Positions 17,655-26,131 of a DNA stretch of 54,186 nt are shown one piece after another. Origin of the DNA: CAWJHE01 sp964614855. Its GTDB lineage: Bacteria; Chloroflexota; Anaerolineae; Anaerolineales; UBA4823. Within the stretch, counting starts at the first letter, position 1. Every line of letters begins with the position of its first letter. The translations under genes and the position numbers were made by a program. Under the pieces are notes generated by a model that was given only the letters and a program-made list of their open reading frames with translations, did no database searches and was not told the origin of the DNA. The stretch lies in assembly GCA_964614855.1 (NCBI GenBank), contig CAZTMX010000001.1, positions 1-54,186 of the forward strand, written 5' to 3'.

Positions 17655-17693
17655 AAAAAACAGGGCTGAGAAATTTTCTCAGCCCTGTTTTGC
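17655..17693. terminator. Bidirectional terminator between ahcY and recA
   Basis: AAACAGGGCTGAGAAA pairs with TTTCTCAGCCCTGTTT over 16 bp. An A-run lies on the left and a T-run on the right, so it can stop transcription from both convergent genes. Confidence 0.9.
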
Positions 17694-17696
17694 TCT

Positions 17697-18776
17697 CTAA
17701 GCTTCGTCTTCGTTTATCTCGCTGTCATCTCCTGCGCTGAATGCCAGGGGTAATTCTCCGCTCAAAGCTTGCTGGCGGATCGCCAATTCGATCTCTTCCG
17801 CCAGGTCGGTGTTCTGCTTTAAGAAATCTTTGGAATTTTCGCGACCCTGACCCAGGCGGATATCACCGTACGAATAGAAGGAGCCGCGCTTGGTGACGAT
17901 ATCCAGGTTGGTTGCCAGGTCCAGCAGGTCGCCGGCTTTTGAGATGCCTTCATTGTACATGATGTCAAACTCGGCTGTACGGAAGGGCGGGGCGACCTTG
18001 TTTTTGACCACGCGTACCCGGGTGCGGCTGCCGATGACATCCGCGCCCAGCTTGATGGACTGGATACGACGTACGTCCAATCGCACAGATGCATAAAATT
18101 TGAGTGCCATACCACCGGTAGTCGTTTCGGGGTTGCCGAATACAACACCGATCTTCTGGCGTAACTGGTTGGTGAAAACTACCGCTGTGTTGGTTTGTTT
18201 AATCACACCGGAGAGCTTGCGTAGCGCCTGCGACATCAGGCGTGCCTGCATCCCCATGGGCGAGTCACCCATATCGCCTTCGATCTCAGCCCGCGGTACC
18301 AATGCTGCCACAGAATCGATTACGATCACTTCCACTGCACCCGAGCGGACAAGCGTTTCTGCAATCTCCAACGCCTGCTCGCCGGTATCCGGTTGTGAGA
18401 TCAACAGGCTCTCCACCTGTACCCCGCAGCGAGCGGCATACATTGGGTCTAGCGCATGCTCCATGTCAATATAGGCGCATGTCCCACCCAACCGCTGGGC
18501 TTCTGCAACGATGTGTTGGCAAATGGTGGTCTTGCCGGAGGATTCCGGTCCGTAAATTTCGGTGATGCGGCCGCGCGGGATGCCTCCCACACCCAGGGCG
18601 ATATCCAGAGATAAAGCGCCGGTGGGGATGGCTTCGACCACCAGGTGGTGCGCTTCGCCCAGGCGCATAATCGAGCCGTCACCGTAGCGTTTTGCGATAT
18701 CGCTGAGCGCTTTGTCCAGGGCTACCTGGCGGTTGCTGTCTATTTCTTGTGCTTGGGGGTTGCTTTTCTTGGCCAT
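17697..18776 (-). CDS. recA: Recombinase RecA
   Basis: 359 residues starting MAKKSNPQAQEIDSNRQVALD. The start is fixed by AAGGAG, and the 26 extra in-frame codons upstream are not family sequence. Walker A is GPESSGKTT, Walker B lies in VIVIDSVAALVPRAE, and loop L2 covers FTNQLRQKIGVVFGNPETTTGG. The C-terminus is acidic (DDSEINEDEA), as in other RecA proteins. RecA forms filaments on single-stranded DNA, drives strand exchange and triggers LexA self-cleavage. A good promoter with a possible damage-response operator lies upstream. It does not share a transcript with the ABC genes above it. Confidence 0.97.
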   Translation of the reverse strand: MAKKSNPQAQEIDSNRQVALDKALSDIAKRYGDGSIMRLGEAHHLVVEAIPTGALSLDIALGVGGIPRGRITEIYGPESSGKTTICQHIVAEAQRLGGTCAYIDMEHALDPMYAARCGVQVESLLISQPDTGEQALEIAETLVRSGAVEVIVIDSVAALVPRAEIEGDMGDSPMGMQARLMSQALRKLSGVIKQTNTAVVFTNQLRQKIGVVFGNPETTTGGMALKFYASVRLDVRRIQSIKLGADVIGSRTRVRVVKNKVAPPFRTAEFDIMYNEGISKAGDLLDLATNLDIVTKRGSFYSYGDIRLGQGRENSKDFLKQNTDLAEEIELAIRQQALSGELPLAFSAGDDSEINEDEA

Positions 18777-18884
18777 GCTCGCTTGCTCCTTAAAGCAATT
18801 TCTGGTTGATATGATAGCGGTAAGTACTGGAATTGAATAGGAACTCAGGTGCAAACCTGCCAGCTAAAAATCTGGTCTGAATTA

Positions 18885-18912
18885 ATTTTAGCACAAGCGT
18901 TCTACTTGTCAA
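18885..18912 (-). promoter_or_regulatory. recA promoter with an SOS-box-like element in the spacer
   Basis: Minus strand: TTGACA (18912-18907), 16 bases, TAAAAT (18890-18885). The spacer contains GAACGCTTGTGC (18902-18891), one base away from the GAAC-N4-GTTC LexA site of Gram-positive bacteria. A second, inverted copy of the imperfect form (GAACTCAGGTGC on the plus strand) is at 18841-18852. Confidence 0.6.
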
Positions 18913-18923
18913 GGGTATGCCGG

Positions 18924-20720
18924 TCATTCGATATCCTCAAAACCGGATTTTGCCAGTTGGTAGTACACCTTTTGTTCGGCTAGTAAGCTTTCGTGGGTTC
19001 CCTGTTCGACAATCCGGCCATCTTCAATGACCAGGATGCGGTCTGCGTTGGCGACTGTAGAAAGACGGTGGGCAATGACAAAGGCAGTGCGCCCTTTTAG
19101 CAAACGAGCCAGGGCAGCCTGGATCACCCTTTCGGTCTGTGTGTCCACACTGGATGTGGCTTCATCCAGGATCAGGATGCGGGGGTCAGCCAGCAAAGCC
19201 CTGGCAAAAGAGATCAGCTGTCTTTGACCCACAGATAGCACCACGCCTCCTTCTTCCACGGAGGTTTGATACCCTTTTGGCAAACGCATAATGAAATCAT
19301 GGGCGCCAACCGCTTGTGCTGCCTGTAGGACTTCTTCATCGCTGGCATCCAGGCGTCCGAAACGGATGTTTTCCATCACACTACCGGAAAACAGAAATGG
19401 GTCCTGTAAGACGATGCCCATCTGGCTGCGCAGGCTGTTTTGGGTCACCTTGCGCAGATCAAATCCGTCAATTTTTATAGCGCCTTGCGTAGGATCGTGG
19501 AAACGGCTTACCAATTTGACCAGGGTGGATTTTCCTGCACCAGTCCTACCCACCAGGGCGATGGTTTCTCCTGGTTGTACGTTCAGGTTGATCTCTGACA
19601 GGACAGGAGTGGGATCGTCCGAATAGTGGAAGGACATTTGATCGAATTGTACTTCCCCTCGAAGATACGGGAGATCCACAGCATTGGGGTCATCGACTAC
19701 CTCAGCAGGTGTATCCATTAGCGCCAGGATGCGCTCACCGCTGGCCATGGTGGACTGGAAGGCATCGTAGCGCTGGCTGAGATCTCGGATAGGCTCGAAA
19801 ATTCGCTCGATATATAAAATGAAGGCGATGAGCAAACCCGGGGTAATGGCGGCTGCAGAATCTGTGCTCAACACTGCACGCCCGCCCACCCACACTACCA
19901 GGGCAATGGAAATAGCGCCCATCAAGTCAAAAGATGCCGGGAAAGCTGCGGCTATGCGAGCAGCTTTCAGGCTTGTTGCTTTGTTGTTCTGATTCACCTG
20001 GTCGCGAAAGTCTGTGTAATTCTTTTCCTGGCGAGAAAACGCCTGAACGACCCGCACGCCGTTGATATTCTCGGCCAGAACGGAATTGACCCAACTGATC
20101 GCCTGGCGCACCAATCTGTAGTTCCGCCTGGCTCTGCGGCGAAACGCAACGGTGATACCTATCATCAGGGGTAATACACTAAAGGCGATCAGTGACAACC
20201 TGGTATCCAGCACTAGCATTGTGATTAGAGTACCGATCACAACAAACAAATCCCTGACAATGGCCAATAATGCCCAGGTGATAAACTCGCGCAAGACCTC
20301 TACATCATTGATTACACGGGTGATGATGCGCCCGACGCTGTAGCGGTTATAGAAACTAAGCGAAAGCTTTTGCAGATGGGCAAACAACTGCTCACGTACA
20401 TCGAAAATGATGCCCTGCCCGACGCGTGCCATGATATTTACGCGTGAGAAAATCGATACCCATTGCACGGATATGGCAAGGATATACAGAAGCACCGACT
20501 GGAGCAAGATATCCATGGAGCCGTTGCGTAAACCAGAGTCGACCGCCACTTTTAACAAATATGGGCCGGCAATGGCAGCGACAGAATTTAACAACATCAA
20601 CAAGATGGAGAACCACAAGCTTGCCTTATAAGGGATCAGGAATTTAACCAGGCGAGCAATGGTTTGTTTATCAAAACCCTTCATCGGTGCGTCATCCAGA
20701 GGGGCGGGGCTGCTGGTCAT
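18924..20720 (-). CDS. ABC exporter half-transporter (subunit with intact Walker B)
   Basis: 598 residues: an N-terminal six-helix exporter membrane domain (about 25-320) and a C-terminal ATPase. Walker A is GRTGAGKST, Q-loop VLQDPFLFSGSVMENI, signature LSVGQRQ, Walker B ILILDEATSSVD with the catalytic Glu, and switch His in VIAHRLST. The signature deviates from LSGGQ at its third residue. Its start overlaps the stop of the upstream ABC gene by four bases (ATGA), so the two are translated together and should form a heterodimer. The substrate may be a lipid, drug or peptide and cannot be read from the sequence. Confidence 0.9.
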   Translation of the reverse strand: MTSSPAPLDDAPMKGFDKQTIARLVKFLIPYKASLWFSILLMLLNSVAAIAGPYLLKVAVDSGLRNGSMDILLQSVLLYILAISVQWVSIFSRVNIMARVGQGIIFDVREQLFAHLQKLSLSFYNRYSVGRIITRVINDVEVLREFITWALLAIVRDLFVVIGTLITMLVLDTRLSLIAFSVLPLMIGITVAFRRRARRNYRLVRQAISWVNSVLAENINGVRVVQAFSRQEKNYTDFRDQVNQNNKATSLKAARIAAAFPASFDLMGAISIALVVWVGGRAVLSTDSAAAITPGLLIAFILYIERIFEPIRDLSQRYDAFQSTMASGERILALMDTPAEVVDDPNAVDLPYLRGEVQFDQMSFHYSDDPTPVLSEINLNVQPGETIALVGRTGAGKSTLVKLVSRFHDPTQGAIKIDGFDLRKVTQNSLRSQMGIVLQDPFLFSGSVMENIRFGRLDASDEEVLQAAQAVGAHDFIMRLPKGYQTSVEEGGVVLSVGQRQLISFARALLADPRILILDEATSSVDTQTERVIQAALARLLKGRTAFVIAHRLSTVANADRILVIEDGRIVEQGTHESLLAEQKVYYQLAKSGFEDIE

Positions 20721-22534
20721 ACTTCCCCCTCTTCGAACTCTTTTGGCGCGCGGCGAACCGGGTTTAGTTCAACTTCCTGGACATCTGGGGTCCTTTCGAA
20801 AAACTTCTCCTGGTCTTGCAGTTGTAATTCGTAAATTTCTCGGTATAACCCACCCTGGCGCAGTAAATCATTATGCTGGCCGCGTTCGATGATGCGCCCA
20901 TTTTGCATGACCAGGATAAGATCTGCACGGCGCACAGTGCTCAGACGGTGGGCAATGACAAACGTGGTGCGTCCTTCCATCAACCGGTCCAGTGCCTGTT
21001 GGATCAGGCGCTCGGTTTCGCTATCCACACTGGAAGTGGAATCGTCCAGGATCAGGATGCGGGGGTCCATCAACAATGCCCTGGCGATGGCAATGCGCTG
21101 CCGCTGACCGCCCGAAAGGGTCACTCCTCGCTCGCCGACAACAGTTTGGTAGCCCTGGGGTAAGTTCAGGATAAATTGGTGTGCCTGGGCAGCCCTGGCC
21201 ACCGTTTCAATCTCCTCCTGGCTGGCGTTGGGACGACCGTAAGCGATGTTTTCGGCAATGGTGGCAGAAAAGAGCAGAGAGGTCTGCAGCACGATACCGA
21301 TCTGCTTACGCAGGCTATCCAGTTCCACCTGGCGCACGTCGATCCCGTCGACCTTTACGCTGCCTTTGCTGGCCTCATAAAATCGCGGGATCAGGTTGAC
21401 CAGTGATGTTTTGCCAGATCCGGTGGTGCCGATCAACGCTATGACCTGGTTTGGCTCCACATCAACATCGATATCTTCCAACGCTGGCGCCACCTGGTTT
21501 TCATAACGAAAACACACGTTTTCGAAAGAAATTCGCCCCTGGAGAGGTGGTAATTTCATAGCACCCGGCTGGTTTTTGATCTCAGGCTCCAAATCCAGGA
21601 TTTCAAGGTTTCGCTTCAACCCGGCAACAGCTTCTCCGGCAGCATTGACCAACCAGGTAAGTTGTTGTGCCGGGGCTGCCAGCAACGCCAGGTAGCTATT
21701 GAAGGCGATCACTTCTCCGATGCTCATTTCACCGCGCAGCACCATTTGCCCCCCAAACCATAAGATCAGAATCGTACCCAAAGAGACCAGAAAGTGGGTC
21801 GTGGGCATGACTTTTGCAAAGGTGGTGATCACTCTCATGCGGGCTTTGTATAAAATCGTGTTGATATTTGTGAAACGCTGTTTTTCGTGGGGTTCACGAG
21901 CAAACGCTCTGACGACCTGGACCCCACTGACGTTTTCTTGTAAGCGGGCGGATAACTCGCCCAAGGCGATGTCGACATCAAAGAAATAATGGCTGATTTT
22001 CTGACCGAAATTCGTGGTCAGCAGTACTAATGGGATCATGGGCAGCATGGCAATGGCTGCCAGCCGGGCGTTTTGGGTAAACAGGATAGTTGAAATTCCT
22101 ACGGTTAAGAAGCCAATGCGCAGCATTTCGATCATACCAAACCCGGTAAAACGTTCTATGGCGCGTACATCTTCGATAACCCTGCTGATGATTTGCCCAG
22201 TTTGTGCATGGTCGTGAAATGTAAATGGCAGGTGTTGGATGTGGTTGTACAGCTTATTGCGCAGATCAAATCCGGTGTGCGCGGCGATCCATTCGCCTAA
22301 GTAGCGCTGGCTGAAGATCAGACCCGCTCGCAAAAATCCCAAACCCAGGATAACCAGGGCAGCCTGGATCAAGAAAAATGTATGGTTCTGTGCCAGCCCA
22401 TAATCAATCACCTGCTGTAGGATGGCAGGAAAAGTCATCTGAACTGCGGTTAGCGCCAGGGTAGCAAAAAATGCAAGGATGACCTGTAACCGGTAGGGTT
22501 TCAGAAGAGGGGCCAGGCGTAAGAGTTCTTTCAT
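20717..22534 (-). CDS. ABC exporter half-transporter (subunit with degenerate Walker B)
   Basis: About 605 residues starting at the ATG of MKELLRLAPLLKPY (a GTG precedes it directly). It has a six-helix exporter domain, then an ATPase with Walker A GTTGSGKTS, Q-loop VLQTSLLFSATIAENI, canonical signature LSGGQRQRIAIARALL, and Walker B ILILDDSTSSVD. In the Walker B the catalytic Glu is replaced by Asp. Together with the neighbour (canonical Glu, altered signature) this is the asymmetric pattern of TM287/288-like and BmrC/D-like exporters, in which one ATP site is weak or inactive. It is transcribed upstream of its partner, after degV and a small unknown gene. Confidence 0.9.
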   Translation of the reverse strand: MKELLRLAPLLKPYRLQVILAFFATLALTAVQMTFPAILQQVIDYGLAQNHTFFLIQAALVILGLGFLRAGLIFSQRYLGEWIAAHTGFDLRNKLYNHIQHLPFTFHDHAQTGQIISRVIEDVRAIERFTGFGMIEMLRIGFLTVGISTILFTQNARLAAIAMLPMIPLVLLTTNFGQKISHYFFDVDIALGELSARLQENVSGVQVVRAFAREPHEKQRFTNINTILYKARMRVITTFAKVMPTTHFLVSLGTILILWFGGQMVLRGEMSIGEVIAFNSYLALLAAPAQQLTWLVNAAGEAVAGLKRNLEILDLEPEIKNQPGAMKLPPLQGRISFENVCFRYENQVAPALEDIDVDVEPNQVIALIGTTGSGKTSLVNLIPRFYEASKGSVKVDGIDVRQVELDSLRKQIGIVLQTSLLFSATIAENIAYGRPNASQEEIETVARAAQAHQFILNLPQGYQTVVGERGVTLSGGQRQRIAIARALLMDPRILILDDSTSSVDSETERLIQQALDRLMEGRTTFVIAHRLSTVRRADLILVMQNGRIIERGQHNDLLRQGGLYREIYELQLQDQEKFFERTPDVQEVELNPVRRAPKEFEEGEV

Positions 22535-22557
22535 CACGAATTCTTCAACCCGGCGGA

Positions 22558-22947
22558 TCAGGATTGCGTTTCTAAGTGAAAAACAACCTGCTTGTTATCC
22601 ACGACCAGCCGCTCTAATTCTGTTAATGTTTCGCTCTCGGCTTCCGGCAGGGAAGCGAAAAAAAGCATGGCCTGCAAGCTGTAATCCCCCGCGCCAATAT
22701 CACCGCGCAGGTGCATGTTGACTTCCATTTTGCGGCTCATGCTCTCCAGAATGCTGGTTGATGTGCTGACTGCACCCTGGGGGTTCAGGATAGTCAGTTC
22801 TACGCTTGGACGTTGTTGGGTTGGATCGACTTCAAGGTATACTTTGATACGCCTGCCGTCCGGCCAGGGTTCGCAGCGCAGATCGCGAATGCGAACATCT
22901 TCCGGAGGCAGGCGGGTTTCGTTGGGGTCATCGAAAAAGAATTCCAT
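22558..22947 (-). CDS. Conserved hypothetical protein, 129 residues
   Basis: I do not recognise this family. The protein starts MEFFFDDPNETRLPPEDVRI and looks like a single small beta-sandwich: 'RIRDLRCEPWPDGRRIKVYLEVDPTQQRPSVELTI' style strands, a short helix, then 'LRGDIGAGDYSLQAMLFF'. The terminal part is hydrophilic. No signal peptide or membrane helix is present, so it is cytoplasmic. It sits between degV (47 bases) and the ABC exporter pair (about 23 bases) on the same strand and is probably in their operon; a role beside the exporter is a guess. AGAGG upstream supports the ATG. Confidence 0.7.
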   Translation of the reverse strand: MEFFFDDPNETRLPPEDVRIRDLRCEPWPDGRRIKVYLEVDPTQQRPSVELTILNPQGAVSTSTSILESMSRKMEVNMHLRGDIGAGDYSLQAMLFFASLPEAESETLTELERLVVDNKQVVFHLETQS

Positions 22948-22994
22948 GGGGTAACCTCTCGAAAGGAGATTATACCCCTGGAAGGGGGAAAATT

Positions 22995-23846
22995 CTACAA
23001 CCCAGCCATATACGCCAGCCCAACGGTTCCGGGACCGGCATGGGTGCCGATTACTGGGCTGACCTCTGAGACGATATTTTCAATTGAATGGAACCTTTCA
23101 CGGGCGAGTGACAGAACTTCTTCAGCTTCAACCGGTGCATTGGCGTGCAAAGTTGCCAGGTGCACCGGAGTTTTTCCTGCGATACGTTCTTCGATCAGGT
23201 CCAACAGCCGCTCGAACGATTTTTTGCGCGTGCGCACTTTATCGACCGCTTCGATGCGCCCATTCGCAAGCTCCAAGATGGGTTTGATATTCAACGCCGT
23301 GCCCAGGAAGCGGTTGGCGCTGCCGATACGACCACCGCGATGTAAAAACTCCAGGGTATCCACGGCAAACACCACACCGGTATTCTGGCGGGCGCGGGCG
23401 GCAATGGCCATGCATTCTTGCATGTCTGCGCCTTTCTGAATGGCTTTGGCAACCTGCAGCACCTGGAAGCCCATCGCCATGGCTGTGGATTGGGTGTCGA
23501 AAATTTCAATTTCTGCCTCTGGATAATGGGTGCGTGCTTGCATGGCCGAGACCATGGTGCCTGACAGGGCTGATGAAATGGTCATGGTGAGAATTTGGTA
23601 ATCCTGCGCCAGAAGCTCTGAGTAAATTTTCATAAATGCAGCAGGCGTCGCTTGTGAAGTACTGGGCATAGTTTTTGCATTTTTCAAGCGGTCGTAAAAC
23701 TCCCCGGGTTGGATATCCACACCGTCTTCATAGGTCTTGTCTCCCCAGATCAAGACAAGCGGAGCGATATGAAGTTGATATTTCTCTACGAAACCCCTGG
23801 GAAAATTGGCAGTGCTGTCTGTAACGAGAGCGATCTTTTCAGCCAT
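22995..23846 (-). CDS. DegV family fatty-acid-binding protein
   Basis: 283 residues starting MAEKIALVTDSTANFP, with GGAGA seven bases upstream. The DegV pattern is complete: 'IALVTDSTANF', 'HIAPLVLIWGDKTYEDGVDIQPGEFYDRL', 'MPSTSQATPAAFMKIY' (head-group Ser/Thr), 'TMTISSALSGTMVSAMQA' and 'EFLHRGGRIGSANRFLGTALNIKPILEL'. DegV proteins bind a single fatty acid in a deep pocket; in Firmicutes the FakB members deliver it to the FakA kinase. No fakA-like kinase lies in the window, so whether it works as a FakB is open. It is the first gene of a possible four-gene run ending in the ABC exporter. Confidence 0.88.
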   Translation of the reverse strand: MAEKIALVTDSTANFPRGFVEKYQLHIAPLVLIWGDKTYEDGVDIQPGEFYDRLKNAKTMPSTSQATPAAFMKIYSELLAQDYQILTMTISSALSGTMVSAMQARTHYPEAEIEIFDTQSTAMAMGFQVLQVAKAIQKGADMQECMAIAARARQNTGVVFAVDTLEFLHRGGRIGSANRFLGTALNIKPILELANGRIEAVDKVRTRKKSFERLLDLIEERIAGKTPVHLATLHANAPVEAEEVLSLARERFHSIENIVSEVSPVIGTHAGPGTVGLAYMAGL

Positions 23847-24021
23847 AGTATCTCCATTAATCATACAAGGATAATTGCAGCGCGTTGAATTAGAATATAT
23901 AGATTGATCTGTCCGCGCTTACTTCTGATAACAACCCCAGGAAAAACGAATGGTTACGGGTTTGAGGAAAGAAAACCCCATCCATTCTTGATAGTTTCAT
24001 TAAAAGGAAAGCCAGAAGGTC

Positions 24022-24050
24022 TTGACCATTACAGGCTTACAGGCTAAAAT
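24022..24050 (+). promoter_or_regulatory. ffh promoter; tandem 8-bp repeat fills the spacer
   Basis: TTGACC (24022-24027), 17 bases, TAAAAT (24045-24050). The ATG is at 24059, eight bases after the -10, leaving no room for a ribosome site, so the mRNA is probably leaderless. The spacer holds two exact copies of TTACAGGC (24029-24036 and 24037-24044). Confidence 0.7.
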
Positions 24051-24058
24051 GCAGTGCT

Positions 24059-25381
24059 ATGTTTGAGAACCTGACACAGCGGTTAGAGGATGTATTTAAA
24101 GGGTTGCGGCGACGCGGCAAGTTAAATGAATCCGATGTTGACGCGGCGATGCGCGAGGTACGCCTGGCGCTGCTCGAAGCCGATGTCAATTACGGCGTGG
24201 TTAAGGATTTTGTTTCTCGGGTGAGAGAGCGAGCCGTGGGGCACGAAGTCTCAAAAGCCCTGAACCCAGGCCAACAGGTCGTGAAAATCGTCAACGAGGA
24301 ATTGGTCAATACCCTCGGACCGGCGGATCGTTTGAACCTGGCAGGCCCGAAACCGCGCACCATAATGTTGGTTGGTTTGCAAGGTGCGGGTAAAACCACC
24401 TATGCCGGCAAGCTGGCGCGCCTGCTGCGCTCACAGGGCGAGCGAGTGATGCTGGTTGCCTGCGACCCGTACCGGCCGGCGGCTGTAAAACAGCTGGAGA
24501 CCTTGGGTGAGCGCTTGAATGTGCCGGTGGAATACCAGGCCGGGTTGGCGCCGCCAAAGCTGGCAAAACAGGCAGTCGATAAGGCGCAAAAGGGTGGTTT
24601 CACCATTGTCATTCTGGATACAGCGGGCCGTTCGCAGCTTGACCAGGGGTTGATGGATGAGCTGCAAGCCATTCGCAGCAACACCAACCCGGCTGAAGTT
24701 TTGCTGGTGGTGGATGCGATGATCGGTCAGGAATCGGTGAACGTTGCCAAGGGTTTCCGCGAGGTCATCCCACTAACCGGTTTAATCCTGACCAAGATGG
24801 ACGGCGACGCGCGCGGCGGGGCTGCGATCTCCATTCGTGCTGTCACTGGGGTGCCGATTAAATTCCTGGGCACCGGCGAGGCGTTGGATGCCATCGAGGC
24901 CTATGATCCCGGCCGGCTTTCTGGGCGCATCCTGGGGATGGGCGATCTGCTCGGCTTGATCGAAAAAGCCGAAGCGGCTTACGATGAAAAAACAGCCCGC
25001 GAGCAGGCCGAAAAGATGGTGTCTGGCGAGTTTTCCTTGCAGGATTTTGCAGACCAATTGCGCCAATTGCGAAAAATGGGTCCGCTTGGGCAAATTATGG
25101 AAATGCTGCCGGGTGGAATGGGGCAGATGGCAAAGCAAATATCCCCACAGGATGCAGAACGCCAGTTGAAAATGACCGAAGCCATCATCAATTCGATGAC
25201 CCGTGAAGAACGCATGCGTCCGGATGTTCTCAACGGTGCACGCCGCAGGCGCATTGCCCGCGGTTCAGGAACAGATGTACAGGATGTCAATCGCTTAATG
25301 AAGCAATTCCGCGATGCCCAACGCCTGTTCAAAACTTTTAAGAAATCTGGCAAGCGCGGTTTGCCGCGCATGTTTGGTTAG
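24059..25381 (+). CDS. ffh: Signal recognition particle protein Ffh
   Basis: 440 residues. The N domain (1-90) starts MFENLTQRLEDVFKGLRRRGKL. The GTPase domain has GLQGAGKTT, 'DPYRPAAVKQLETLGE', DTAGR, TKMDGDARGG and 'GTGEALDAIEAYDPGRLSGRILGMGDLLGLIEKAE'. The M domain (about 310-440) carries Met-rich segments (MEMLPGGMGQMAKQI) and the RNA-binding helix 'RRRRIARGSGTDVQDVNRLMKQF'. Ffh with 4.5S RNA delivers nascent membrane proteins to FtsY and SecYEG. The SRP RNA gene is not recognisable in this window. Length and motifs are normal. Translation probably starts on a leaderless message. Confidence 0.96.
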   Translation: MFENLTQRLEDVFKGLRRRGKLNESDVDAAMREVRLALLEADVNYGVVKDFVSRVRERAVGHEVSKALNPGQQVVKIVNEELVNTLGPADRLNLAGPKPRTIMLVGLQGAGKTTYAGKLARLLRSQGERVMLVACDPYRPAAVKQLETLGERLNVPVEYQAGLAPPKLAKQAVDKAQKGGFTIVILDTAGRSQLDQGLMDELQAIRSNTNPAEVLLVVDAMIGQESVNVAKGFREVIPLTGLILTKMDGDARGGAAISIRAVTGVPIKFLGTGEALDAIEAYDPGRLSGRILGMGDLLGLIEKAEAAYDEKTAREQAEKMVSGEFSLQDFADQLRQLRKMGPLGQIMEMLPGGMGQMAKQISPQDAERQLKMTEAIINSMTREERMRPDVLNGARRRRIARGSGTDVQDVNRLMKQFRDAQRLFKTFKKSGKRGLPRMFG

Positions 25382-25498
25382 CTCCGCAGGGCAGCCGGCG
25401 GTTGTGTGCGATCCCTTCCGCGCCCCTCTACCCCGCCCAAGCCCGGCAGCGAAAATTACTTAGAATAACTATTGTTTGATTAGAAGGAGAGTAGTCTT

Positions 25499-25864
25499 AT
25501 GGTTCGCATTCGTCTGCGCCGGGTTGGCGCAAAAGGTCAGCCGAGTTATCGCATTGTGGCAATTGAAAAAGAAGCACAACGTGATGGTCGCCCGGCCGAA
25601 TTTCTCGGTTTCTATAATCCTCGCACAAACCCCGCCACGATAACACTGGAAGAGGAGCGTATTTATGTTTGGCTCAGCAACGGCGCTCAGCCCAGCGAGT
25701 CAGCCGCCCAGGTATTAAAAGCTGCTGGTTTGATGGACCGTTACGCACGTTTCAAACAAGGCGAGGATCTCGAGGCATTGGTTGCAGAGGCAAAGGCTGC
25801 CGAGCAGGCGCGCAATATCAGCGCAAAAACGGAAACCGTAAAAGCCCGCCAGGCAAGCAAATAA
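25499..25864 (+). CDS. rpsP: 30S ribosomal protein S16
   Basis: 121 residues: MVRIRLRRVGAKGQPSYRIV, 'DGRPAEFLGFYNPRTNP' and 'VWLSNGAQPSESAAQVLKAAGL' are the S16 core (about 85 residues). A charged Ala/Lys/Glu-rich C-terminal extension of about 35 residues follows, as in several Chloroflexota and other bacterial S16 proteins. S16 binds the 5' domain of 16S rRNA early in 30S assembly. AAGGAGAG nine bases before the ATG is a strong ribosome site. It heads the rpsP-khpA-rimM group. Confidence 0.96.
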   Translation: MVRIRLRRVGAKGQPSYRIVAIEKEAQRDGRPAEFLGFYNPRTNPATITLEEERIYVWLSNGAQPSESAAQVLKAAGLMDRYARFKQGEDLEALVAEAKAAEQARNISAKTETVKARQASK

Positions 25865-25894
25865 AGATCGCCGCCACCCGAACGGAGGCAGGTC

Positions 25895-26131
25895 ATGAAA
25901 GAACTTATTGAGTACATCACCAGGTCCCTGGTAGATGATCCCACTCAGGTACGTATCACCCAGGCTCGCCGTGGTTCGCAAGTGACGATAGAGCTACGCG
26001 TTGCCAAAGAGGATATGGGCCGGGTAATTGGCCGGAGCGGCCGGGTTGCCAGCGCCATGCGCAACTTATTGCGCGTGGCTGCCGGGCAAGAGAATAAACG
26101 CGTCACCCTGGAAATCATCGAACCCGAATGA
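25895..26131 (+). CDS. khpA: KH-domain RNA-binding protein KhpA (YlqC)
   Basis: 78 residues with one KH domain: MKELIEYITRSLVDDPTQV, then 'RVAKEDMGRVIGRSGRVASAMRNLL', whose GRSG is the GxxG RNA-gripping loop. KhpA pairs with KhpB/Jag in Gram-positive bacteria and affects cell-wall growth and small-RNA binding. The gene lies between rpsP and rimM, its usual place. Its stop overlaps the rimM ATG (ATGA), which couples the two. Confidence 0.93.
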   Translation: MKELIEYITRSLVDDPTQVRITQARRGSQVTIELRVAKEDMGRVIGRSGRVASAMRNLLRVAAGQENKRVTLEIIEPE

